DNA from: an uncultured Dialister sp.
GTDB taxonomy: Bacteria > Bacillota > Negativicutes > Veillonellales > Dialisteraceae
Reading direction: 5' to 3'
Length of the DNA: 47,500 bases
NCBI GenBank assembly: GCA_900543165.1
Contig: UQQQ01000005.1
Coordinates: forward strand, 1-47,500
A program made the translations under genes and the position numbers. This document shows, piece after piece, positions 31,322-38,855 of the stretch (positions within the stretch are counted from its first letter, which is position 1; each line of letters begins with the position of its first letter). The notes under the pieces were generated by a model. That model was not told the DNA's origin and searched no databases. It saw only the letters and a list, made by a program, of their open reading frames with translations.

Positions 31322-34300
31322 ATGGGAAAGTATCGTCTGAAGTCCAGACAGGCGGGATCCGTCATCACGCTGATGGAGATCGACACCGAGAGCCGCGCAT
31401 GGTACATCAAGGCCGACCATAAAGAAGCTGCATTGAAGGCACTCAAAGATATGGGGCCGGCTTTGGCATGCGTGGAAACGATCTATATCAATGGGGATGA
31501 TGTGTCGGGCATGGTTTTTGCGCCAGCAGCGCCCATGATGGATCCGGATATGCCGCCGGTGGATTTCCCGCCGCCGGAAGAACCCATGGAGAGCTACAGC
31601 CTTGCGCCGTATATCCCTGTCTTCCCGACTGCGGATGACATCGCAGCGGCGCAGGAAGCGGAAATGGCAGCACCGTCTATGACGGATGAGATACCGATGC
31701 CGGGGATCTCCATGCCGAGCAGCCTGCCTTCTCTTTCGAGTGTCCTGCCGAAGAGTGCTTTCATAGCGCCAGCGCCCGCTGCCAAAAAAGGCGGCGCAGT
31801 GAATGGCATATACCTTGGACGGAAGCACATCACGGGAGACGCCATCGAGATCCGCACCGTGAATGAAGAGAAGGACGGCGTCATTTTTGTCGGCACGGTG
31901 ATTTCTATCGAAGTCCGCGAGCTTCGCAGCAAAAAGAAACTTCTCCTCATGAATCTGGCCGATGAAACGAATGGCATCCCGTGCAAAAAGTTTTTCGACC
32001 GCCCTGAGGAAGCAGAAGCTGTCGAGTCTTTGAAGCCGGGGACGACGGTCAAGGTGCGCGGGAATGTGCGCCTCGACAAGTACTCCGGCGGACTCGTTCT
32101 GGAACTCTCGCAGATGGAGAAAGGGGAGACGGTCAAGATCGACCACGAGGACAATTATGAGACGCCCCGTGTCGAGCTTCATCTGCACACGAAGATGAGT
32201 CTTGACGGACTTATCGACAATGAAGAAATCATAAAGACGGCAGCAAAGTGGCATCATCCAGCGGTCGCGATCACAGACCATGGCGTCATTCAGGCGTTCC
32301 CGAAGATTCAGGACCTCGCAGACAAGTACCAACAGAAGGTCATTTATGGCATGGAAGGGTACATGATCGATGAGATCCCGGCCGATCCGGATGCCGACCG
32401 CCAGCAGTACGGGCATATCATCATCCTTGCGAAGAACATCACCGGCCTACGCAATCTGTACCGCATGGTGACACTGTCACATCTCAAATTTTACAGAAAA
32501 CGCCCGCTTATCCCAAAGCCCATTCTGGAAGAGCTTCACGAAGGTTTGATCTACGGCTCCGCCTGCGTCATGGGAGAATTCTTCCGTGCGGTCCTTGCGG
32601 GGGAGAGTGATGAGGAACTCATCCAAAAAGCAAAATTCTACGATTACCTCGAAGTCCAGCCGCTCGGAAACAATGAATTCCTCATCAATGACGACAAGTA
32701 TGGCAAGATCAATACGAAGAAGGACCTAGAGGATCTGAACCGCAAGGTCATTGAGATCGCCGACAAGGCAGGGATGCCCTGCTGCGCGACATCCGACGCC
32801 CACTACATGTTTGCGGAAGACCAGAGAAATCGTGACATCCTCCTATCAAACTGGGAGAAGCCGGGGAAGATCGAGTCCCATCCGCCCGTCTACATCCGTA
32901 CCACACAGGAAATGCTGGACGAATTCAGCTACCTTCCCAAGGAAAAGGCCATTGAAATCGTCGTCACGAATACAAGAAAGATTGCCGAGCAGTGCGAAGT
33001 CTTGAAGCCGCTCGCCGAAGAGTGGAAGTCCTATAACCCGAAAATCGCAGGTGCGGATGAGAAGCTGGTCAAGATGTGCTACGACAATGCGAAGGCCATC
33101 TACGGCGATCCGCTCCCGAAGGTCGTACAGGACCGCCTGACGCTCGAGCTCACGCCGATCATCAATCATGGCTACGGCGTCCTTTACTACATCGCGCACA
33201 AGCTCGTCAAACACTCGAATGACCGAGGCTACCTTGTCGGCTCGCGAGGATCTGTCGGCTCCTCCTTCGTCGCGACGATGTCAGGCATCACAGAGGTGAA
33301 TCCTCTCCCGCCGCACTACGTCTGCCCGAAGTGCCACTGGACCCATTTCTTCGAAGACGGCTCTGTCGGCGGCGGCTTCGACCTGCCGGATAAGAAATGC
33401 CCGAAGTGCGGGAGCGACCTCGCAAAGAATGGGCATGACATCCCGTTTGCTGTCTTCCTCGGATTCGATGGAGACAAGGTACCGGATATCGACCTCAATT
33501 TCTCCTCCGGGGACGATCAGGGCGTCGCGCACAAGTATACCGAAGAGCTTTTCGGCCGCGACAATGTCTTCCGCGCCGGCACCATCGCAGGCATTCAGGA
33601 TAAAACGGCTTACGGCTTCGTCAAGAAATACGCGGAGAACCGTGGGCTGACATTCAATGATATTTTCATCGAAAAACTCTCCGCCGGCGTGGCCGGGGTG
33701 AAGCGCACGACCGGCCAGCATCCGGCAGGCATCATGGTCTGCCCGCGTGATATGGATATTCACAATTTCACGCCGCTCCAGTACGCCGCGAATAAAAAAT
33801 ACCTGAAGGATGAGAATGGCAAGCAGATCCCCGGGACCATCACCACACACTTCGATTACCACTCCATCTCCGGCCGTATGCTGAAGCTGGATATTCTGGG
33901 CCACGATGATCCGAAGGTCATCCGTATGCTGCAGGACATCACCGGTATCGACCCGCTGAAGATCCCCTTCGACGACCAGAAGACACTGTCCCTCTTCAGC
34001 TCGCCCGAGGCACTGGGCCTGACACCGGATGAGCTTGCAAGTGCCATCGGGAATAAAGGCGTCACCGTCGGTGCTCTCGGCCTGCCTGAATACGGCACCC
34101 CCTTCGTCCGCGGCATGCTCGAAGACACGCGCCCGAAGAATTTCTCAGAGCTGGTGCGTATTTCCGGCTTCTCCCACGGCACTGACGTGTGGCTGAACAA
34201 TGCCCAGGACCTCATTAAGAACGGCGTCGTCAAACTGGAGGATGCGATTTCCACCCGAGACGACGTCATGAACTACCTCATCCAGCATGGCGTGAAGCCC

Positions 34301-34969
34301 CTGACATCCTTCAAAGTCATGGAAAATGTCCGTAAAGGCAAGGGCCTCGAAAAAGGCGGCTCGAACAACCGCGCCGAGCTTGACGCCGCGCACGTGCCGC
34401 AGTGGTTCATCGACTCCTGCCTCAAGATCGGCTACCTCTTCCCGAGAGCCCATGCCGTCGCCTATGTCATGATGGCCTTCCGCATCGCATGGTTCAAGGT
34501 CTATCAGCCGCTGGCCTACTATGCAGCCTACTTCACCATCCGTGCCGAAGGCTCCTTCAATGCACCCGTCATCCTGCGCGGCCTTGCGTCCATGAAGCAG
34601 GAGCTGGCCCGCATCGCAGCGCTCGACAAGCCGACAGCCGTGGAAAAAGGAAATGCGACCGTCATCGAAGTCGCTGCTGAAATGTACCTGCGCGGCCTCT
34701 CCTTCCTGCCGATTGATTTGGAAAAATCTGACGCTTCGCAATTCCTCATGGTCGATGGAAAGCTCCTGCCGCCATTCAACTGCATTCCTGCTCTTGGCGA
34801 TGCCGTGGCCAAGGAGATCGTACTTGCCAGACAGGATCATCCCTTCACCTCGAAGGAGGATCTCAAGAAGCGAGGCAAGGTCAGCCAGTCCATCATAGAT
34901 ACCTTAGACTCCATGGGCGTCCTTAAAGGATTGCCGGAAGAGGAGCAGATGAGCCTCTTTGCATTTTAG
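31322..34969 (+). CDS. polC: PolC-type DNA polymerase III alpha subunit lacking the exonuclease domain
   Basis: Replicative polymerase, 1215 aa, against about 1400-1450 for typical PolC. Order: an N-terminal domain, a Pro/Met-rich linker (about 68-155) and an OB domain (about 180-275). The PHP domain starts at about 287 (HLHTKMSLDG, ITDHGV), and a zinc finger is near 664-700 (CPKCHW...CPKCGSD). The palm has the catalytic PDIDLNFS (about 721) and LDILGHDDP (about 857). The C-terminal end EEQMSLFAF contains a beta-clamp-binding QxxLF. In standard PolC a DEDD exonuclease (FDxETTGL) is inserted in PHP after the YGxE strand. Here YGMEGYMIDE runs via a 12-residue acidic linker into YGHIIILAKN, so proofreading in cis is absent. 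Confidence 0.93.
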   Translation: MGKYRLKSRQAGSVITLMEIDTESRAWYIKADHKEAALKALKDMGPALACVETIYINGDDVSGMVFAPAAPMMDPDMPPVDFPPPEEPMESYSLAPYIPVFPTADDIAAAQEAEMAAPSMTDEIPMPGISMPSSLPSLSSVLPKSAFIAPAPAAKKGGAVNGIYLGRKHITGDAIEIRTVNEEKDGVIFVGTVISIEVRELRSKKKLLLMNLADETNGIPCKKFFDRPEEAEAVESLKPGTTVKVRGNVRLDKYSGGLVLELSQMEKGETVKIDHEDNYETPRVELHLHTKMSLDGLIDNEEIIKTAAKWHHPAVAITDHGVIQAFPKIQDLADKYQQKVIYGMEGYMIDEIPADPDADRQQYGHIIILAKNITGLRNLYRMVTLSHLKFYRKRPLIPKPILEELHEGLIYGSACVMGEFFRAVLAGESDEELIQKAKFYDYLEVQPLGNNEFLINDDKYGKINTKKDLEDLNRKVIEIADKAGMPCCATSDAHYMFAEDQRNRDILLSNWEKPGKIESHPPVYIRTTQEMLDEFSYLPKEKAIEIVVTNTRKIAEQCEVLKPLAEEWKSYNPKIAGADEKLVKMCYDNAKAIYGDPLPKVVQDRLTLELTPIINHGYGVLYYIAHKLVKHSNDRGYLVGSRGSVGSSFVATMSGITEVNPLPPHYVCPKCHWTHFFEDGSVGGGFDLPDKKCPKCGSDLAKNGHDIPFAVFLGFDGDKVPDIDLNFSSGDDQGVAHKYTEELFGRDNVFRAGTIAGIQDKTAYGFVKKYAENRGLTFNDIFIEKLSAGVAGVKRTTGQHPAGIMVCPRDMDIHNFTPLQYAANKKYLKDENGKQIPGTITTHFDYHSISGRMLKLDILGHDDPKVIRMLQDITGIDPLKIPFDDQKTLSLFSSPEALGLTPDELASAIGNKGVTVGALGLPEYGTPFVRGMLEDTRPKNFSELVRISGFSHGTDVWLNNAQDLIKNGVVKLEDAISTRDDVMNYLIQHGVKPLTSFKVMENVRKGKGLEKGGSNNRAELDAAHVPQWFIDSCLKIGYLFPRAHAVAYVMMAFRIAWFKVYQPLAYYAAYFTIRAEGSFNAPVILRGLASMKQELARIAALDKPTAVEKGNATVIEVAAEMYLRGLSFLPIDLEKSDASQFLMVDGKLLPPFNCIPALGDAVAKEIVLARQDHPFTSKEDLKKRGKVSQSIIDTLDSMGVLKGLPEEEQMSLFAF

Positions 34970-35360
34970 TCTAGTCGCTGGCGCGACGGGTTCAGGGTTC
35001 AGGTTGACAGGTTCAAGGTTGCGGAGCGGCGCATAAAATAAGTAGGCGCCGTGAGTTTTAGATAAGTCGAGGCGTTGCAAAGCGACGCAAATAAAAATGC
35101 CAACCCCTTCCTCTGCGCGGGTTTTCCTCTTTTAGAGGAAGCGGATCGCGATAGTACTCCCTCCTTTCAGAGGAAGGAGGGAGAATTTGGAATGCGGGCA
35201 TTGCCTCATATATACTCGCGGCGTTTTTGATTTTTATGCGCCGCACCAACCCTGTAGAACCCTCTGAACCTGTAGAACCCGCTGAACCTCTTTCGCACGC
35301 AATCAAAGGACGGCAACGCCCCGAGGGGCTAACCCTGAACCCTATTTCCCTTAGTCAATA
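34970..35360. repeat. intergenic composite repeat region before hslV
   Basis: GGTTCAGGGTTCAGG units are followed by a GGCGC...GTG hairpin module in reverse orientation and a CCTCTTTTAGAGG/TCCTTTCAGAGGAAGGAGG stretch (about 35125-35180). A forward hairpin module follows (about 35217-35247), with AACCCTGTAGAACC units and the CAATCAAAGGACGGCAACGC...GGGGCTAACC tail. No gene. Confidence 0.78.
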
Positions 35361-35379
35361 CGATAAAGGAGAACACCCC

Positions 35380-35925
35380 ATGTCTCAAGACTCTCTATTT
35401 CACGCTACCACCATCCTCGCGGTCAAGAAGGATGGACACACCGCCGTCGCCGGCGACGGACAGGTGACCATGGGCAATGCGGTCATTATGAAGAATACCG
35501 CCCGCAAAGTGCGCCGCCTCTACCACGGCCGCGTCATTGCCGGATTTGCAGGCTCTGTCGCAGATGCCTTTGCGCTCTTCGATAAATTCGAGGCGCGCCT
35601 CTCCGACTGCAATGGCAATCTTGTCCGCGCAGCCGTCGAATTTGCCAAGGAGTGGCGACGCGACCGCGTGCTGCAGAAGCTCGAAGCCCTTCTCATCATG
35701 ACTGATGGGGAGCACCTCTTCCTGGTTTCCGGGAACGGCGAAGTCATCGAGCCGGACGACGGCATCCTCGCCATCGGCAGCGGCGGAAACTACGCCCTTG
35801 CCGCCGCGCGTGCTCTGGTCTCCGCGACCGATCTCTCCGCCCGTGACATCGCGGAGAAATCCCTGCACATCGCCGCCGACATCTGCGTCTATACGAATCA
35901 CAATGTCATCGTGGAGGAAATCTGA
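35380..35925 (+). CDS. hslV: ATP-dependent protease subunit HslV
   Basis: Proteasome-like peptidase of the HslUV complex, 181 aa. The start at 35380 follows AAAGGAGAACACCCC; an upstream in-frame extension is repeat DNA. The short propeptide MSQDSLFHA precedes TTILAVKKDG, so the catalytic N-terminal threonine is Thr10 or Thr11 after processing. AGDGQVTMGN and AGFAGSVADAF are the family motifs. It shares one base with hslU (TGATG). Confidence 0.95.
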   Translation: MSQDSLFHATTILAVKKDGHTAVAGDGQVTMGNAVIMKNTARKVRRLYHGRVIAGFAGSVADAFALFDKFEARLSDCNGNLVRAAVEFAKEWRRDRVLQKLEALLIMTDGEHLFLVSGNGEVIEPDDGILAIGSGGNYALAAARALVSATDLSARDIAEKSLHIAADICVYTNHNVIVEEI

Positions 35926-37286
35926 TGAACGAAAATACAAACCTGACCCCGCGAAAAATCGTGGAATACTTGGAACAGTACATCATCGGGCAGAGCGATG
36001 CGAAGAGATCTGTAGCCGTCGCCCTCCGAAACCGCTGGCGTGCCAGCCGCCTCACGCCGGAAATGGCGAAAGAGGTGAGCCCGAAGAACATTCTCCTCAT
36101 CGGGCCGACCGGTGTCGGCAAGACGGAGATCGCCCGCCGCATCGCGACCCTCACCCGCGCCCCCTTCGTCAAAGTCGAAGCGACCAAGTACACCGAAGTC
36201 GGCTATGTCGGCCGCGACGTCGAGTCCATGATCCGCGACCTTGCCGAAGAAGCCGTCCGCCTTGTGAAGAAAGAAGAGAGCGCCCGCCACGGCAAGGATG
36301 CCGACGAAGAAGCCATTCACCGCATCGCAGAAGCCATGTGGCCCTCCAAGAAAGTCGAGACACGAAGCCCCATGGACATCATCTTCGGCGAAGCAAAGAA
36401 AGAGACGCCGATGGATGAAGGCGAGAAAGAGCGAAGAAAGGACCTCGAGACGCGCATCCGAAACGGCGACCTTGACGACCGTGTGATCGAGATCGAAGTG
36501 GAAGAGAAAGGAAATCCGGGGAACACCGATAACGAACAGGCGAATCAGATTTCCATGATGCTCTCCTCCATGATGCCGAAGAAAATGAAAAAGAAGAAAG
36601 TCACCGTCCGCGACGCGAAGAGGATCCTCGCGGAAGCCGCTGCCGATGAGATGGTCGATATGGAAGTCGTCAAAGACAAAGCCATCCACTACGCCGAAGA
36701 ACGCGGCATCATCTTCATCGATGAGATCGACAAGATCGCAGGCGGCCGTTCCTCCGGCGGTCCCGACGTTTCCCGAGAAGGCGTGCAGCGCGACATCCTC
36801 CCGATCGTCGAAGGCGCGACCGTCAAGACCAAGTACGGTCAGATGAAGACCGATCACATCCTCTTCATGGCCGCCGGTGCCTTCCACGTCTCCAAGCCCA
36901 GTGACCTCATCCCCGAGCTCCAGGGACGCTTCCCGATCCGCGTCGAGCTTTCAAGCCTCACCAAGGATGACCTCCGCAGCATTCTGACCGAGCCAAGGCA
37001 GGCCCTCATCCGCCAGTACACCGCGCTCCTCGAGACCGAAGGCGTCGACATCACCTTCACCGAAGACGCCCTCTCCGCCATCGCCGACATCGCCTCTCGC
37101 GTGAATACCGAGACCGAAGACATCGGCGCCCGCCGCCTCTATACGATCTTGGAGCGCGTCTTGGAAGACCTCTCCTTCGATGCGCCGGACCTCGAGGACA
37201 AGCACGTCACCATCGACGAGAGCTATGTGAGAAATAAGCTCGGCGACGTCACGGAAAATATTGATATTTCGAATTACATCTTGTAG
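35925..37286 (+). CDS. hslU: ATP-dependent protease ATPase subunit HslU
   Basis: AAA+ unfoldase partner of HslV, 453 aa. Walker A is GPTGVGKT near residues 60-67, followed by the pore and sensor region TKYTEVGYVGRDVESMIRDL. The charged insertion (I) domain spans about 130-235, Walker B is IIFIDEIDKIA and the C-terminus ends with the hydrophobic NYIL used to dock HslV. It is translationally coupled to hslV and ends at a very strong terminator. Confidence 0.96.
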   Translation: MNENTNLTPRKIVEYLEQYIIGQSDAKRSVAVALRNRWRASRLTPEMAKEVSPKNILLIGPTGVGKTEIARRIATLTRAPFVKVEATKYTEVGYVGRDVESMIRDLAEEAVRLVKKEESARHGKDADEEAIHRIAEAMWPSKKVETRSPMDIIFGEAKKETPMDEGEKERRKDLETRIRNGDLDDRVIEIEVEEKGNPGNTDNEQANQISMMLSSMMPKKMKKKKVTVRDAKRILAEAAADEMVDMEVVKDKAIHYAEERGIIFIDEIDKIAGGRSSGGPDVSREGVQRDILPIVEGATVKTKYGQMKTDHILFMAAGAFHVSKPSDLIPELQGRFPIRVELSSLTKDDLRSILTEPRQALIRQYTALLETEGVDITFTEDALSAIADIASRVNTETEDIGARRLYTILERVLEDLSFDAPDLEDKHVTIDESYVRNKLGDVTENIDISNYIL

Positions 37287-37310
37287 CCCTTTGCACTTTG
37301 TGCACAGTAT

Positions 37311-37359
37311 AAAACCGCCGGAAGGGGGATCCATTGGGGATCCCCCTTCCGGCGGTTTT
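37311..37359 (+). terminator. terminator after hslU
   Basis: AAAACCGCCGGAAGGGGGAT followed by its near-perfect complement ATCCCCCTTCCGGCGGTTTT: more than 20 bp of GC-rich stem. Confidence 0.92.
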
Positions 37360-37544
37360 GCGTTGATGGCGGGGCTGCGATTGGTAGGTATGAGTGTACA
37401 ATCAAAAAAAGGTTTTCGTTAGATGACATTCTTTTTGAATTGATTTTTGATGAGAGGGGGAGATTAATAGATCTTCCTATAATGCCAGTCCCTAAAGGAA
37501 TAATATCAGCTCCTAATGCCAGCCATAATCTATAACCACTATAT

Positions 37545-37680
37545 GATTACGACCAATCTTGAGTTTTCCAAATGCCTGAGATGTTCAAGGATGTCACTCT
37601 GGTTGTGGGAGTGGTAGATCGCCTGACCTACCACTCCCATATCCTTAACATGAATGGCGAATCATATCGCTTCCAAAATG
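37545..37680 (+). pseudogene. istB: IstB-like ATPase C-terminal remnant (IS21 family)
   Basis: ITTNLEFSK in one frame and PEMFKDVTL-VVDRLTYHSHIL then NMNGESYRF in the next recreate the conserved IstB C-terminus (TTNLEFSKWPEMF...VDRLTYHSH.L.MNGESYR). A single-base deletion at about 37571-37575 (AAATGCCTGAG in place of AAATGGCCTGAG) breaks the frame. The following 90 nt (GGTCAAAGTGGCTCAAAAAT) look like the non-coding IS21 right end. Confidence 0.7.
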
Positions 37681-37770
37681 CGTGCAAAAGAAAGTCGCAG
37701 TTTTTTACGGTCAAAGTGGCTCAAAAATTCACGGTCATGCGGATCACTTTTTCATTGACATTCACAGCAT

Positions 37771-37849
37771 GTTAAACGCATTGTGTTAGTGTTCTATGAA
37801 GCGCGCTTAAAATTTCAAAACGTGGTCTTGACAATCGGTCCATTATAAT
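37771..37849 (-). repeat. IS3-type terminal sequence, left copy (facing left)
   Basis: Read on the minus strand it begins ATTATAATGGACCGATTGTC and continues for 79 nt. It is an imperfect inverted repeat of 38214-38292 and shares TAATGGACC...GATTTTAAGCGCG with the IS end at 38588-38635. It is interpreted as the terminal region of an IS3/IS150-type element truncated inside. Confidence 0.65.
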
Positions 37850-38120
37850 ATGCCCTTAACGAAGTATGAAAAAGAGAGCCTTTTCCTGTTCAATGAGGGC
37901 GAGGACACCGCCCACATGCAGACCTACAATGGCCGGACTGCGGAAGCGGCTGGCAGCATTCAGCAAGAAACACCCCGACCTTTGCTGCTGTGAAAAATCC
38001 TTCGCCCAGGGCGGCGTGATCTATGTGCTGGACAAGTCCAAACTGTCTATTAGGCTGCAAGCACCGTATAGCGAAGAACGCAGACGAAAAGTAAGCGATT
38101 CACATGGTGTTGGAGCAAAG
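37850..38120 (+). pseudogene. frameshifted conserved protein of conjugative (Tn916/Tn1549-like) elements
   Basis: An ATG at 37850 opens MPLTKYEKESLFLFNEGEDT and then AHMQTYNG. After TYNG the frame is lost, and the sequence continues in another frame as LRKRLAAFSKKHPDLCCCEK then FAQGGVIYVLDKSKLSIRLQ. The pattern (FNE.EDTA..YTYN..L...L..L...P) is that of small conserved proteins in integrative conjugative elements. The assignment is from motif memory and the function is unknown. It is flanked on both sides by inverted IS3-type ends. Confidence 0.5.
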
Positions 38121-38213
38121 CGCATCAATATTTCAGATCACCATGCCCGTCTATTTGTTAATTCAGCAATGACAATGGCAGACTTTGTTCTGGCAGTTAG
38201 CGAAAAAGATTCA

Positions 38214-38292
38214 CTATAATGGCCCGCCTGTCAAGAACGTGTTTTGAAATTTTAAGCACGCTTCATAGCATGCTGACACAATACGCTTAAAA
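38214..38292 (+). repeat. IS3-type terminal sequence, right copy (facing right)
   Basis: Begins CTATAATGGCCCGCCTGTCA and runs to GCTTAAAATGT. It is the inverted counterpart of 37771-37849 (shared core TTTTGAAATTTTAAGC and CTTCATAG). The element body is missing. Confidence 0.65.
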
Positions 38293-38320
38293 TGTACGAA
38301 ATTGATAGGACTGGGACTGC

Positions 38321-38548
38321 TTAGCATCCCTCACACTTCTGAGAATAAGTCAAGGTGCTTTCCCTTGACTTATTTTCATTTGAGTCAAATGCACGATGGG
38401 CGTTCTGCAGAAATTCCTGCTTCCACTTGCGCACTATGCTGGGGTTCAGGTTAAAGTTAGCGCACATGGCATTGAATTCCCTGTCCCCCTAGATGATTGT
38501 CAGGATGACCTTGGTTTTAAATTCAGCGGTGTACTTTTTCTTTGGCAT
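38321..38548 (-). pseudogene. IS3-family orfA transposase remnant with in-frame stop
   Basis: From an ATG at 38548 (minus strand, preceded by AGGAGGTCATTATC) the frame reads MPKKKYTAEFKTKVILTII-stop-GDREFNAMCANFNLNPSIVR then KWKQEFLQNA. This is a typical IS3/IS150 OrfA helix-turn-helix protein (KKKY.AEFK.KVIL...G......A..F.LNP..VR.WK.EFL.NA). A TAG at codon 20 inactivates it and the C-terminal leucine-zipper part is lost. Confidence 0.75.
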
Positions 38549-38587
38549 GATAATGACCTCCTATTTGATCTAATTATGCCACAGATC

Positions 38588-38635
38588 CGCGCTTAAAATC
38601 CAAGGGGTTGGTCTGAATCTCTGGGTCCATTATAG
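38588..38635 (-). repeat. terminal sequence of the IS3 remnant
   Basis: On the minus strand: TATAATGGACCCAGAGATTC ... GATTTTAAGCGCGG. It lies 40 nt upstream of the orfA start, as expected for the left end of an IS150-like element, and is related to the two ends at 37771 and 38214. Confidence 0.6.
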
Positions 38636-38691
38636 GTGATCCCTTTAGAAAAGGATCTCTATGGGATGTAGGACAGTATGTACTTGGCGGG

Positions 38692-38721
38692 ATGCGCAGG
38701 CCTATGGTCTGCGCATTTTTA
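38692..38721 (+). terminator. terminator-like hairpin ahead of the his operon
   Basis: ATGCGCAGGCC-TAT-GGTCTGCGCAT followed by TTTT. It separates the mobile-element remnants from the his promoter region. Alternatively it could be a leader terminator if transcription starts upstream. Confidence 0.7.
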
Positions 38722-38807
38722 TTTGTGAAGAGCAGTGGGGCGCACGTTAGAAATGAAAATGATGAACGAGCGTGGTAAAAAATATGTCAAACCCCTTTAC
38801 TTTTTCT

Positions 38808-38829
38808 CTTTATCGTGATAAAGTATAAC
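38808..38829 (+). promoter_or_regulatory. his operon promoter region with palindromic operator candidate
   Basis: A 16-bp palindrome, CTTTATC-GT-GATAAAG (38808-38823), directly abuts a -10-like TATAAC (38824-38829), 26 bp before the hisZ start. This position between -35 and -10 suits a repressor site. No T-box or histidine-rich leader peptide is visible in the short leader. Confidence 0.5.
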
Positions 38830-38855
38830 CGTAACAAAGAAAGAGGAGGGCTCGT

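Larger units (their letters stand above)
37360..38640. other. mobile-element graveyard between hslU and hisZ
   Basis: About 1.3 kb without an intact gene. In order it holds an unassigned AT-rich stretch (37380-37540) and a frameshifted IstB scrap. It also holds an IS3-type end facing left, a frameshifted conjugative-element ORF, an IS3-type end facing right, and a broken IS3 orfA with its own end. Codon usage and GC differ from the his genes. The individual pieces are listed separately. Confidence 0.75.

Noticed and set aside
38396..38596. 66-aa + strand frame near the his operon
   Set aside because: The meaningful reading is on the minus strand, where an IS3 OrfA remnant is recognisable; the + frame is its shadow.
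38640..38855. T-box riboswitch or histidine leader peptide before hisZ
   Set aside because: The leader after the likely -10 is only about 25 nt and no AGGGTGGNACCGCG-type motif or run of His codons is visible. The upstream hairpin (38692) is more simply a terminator.
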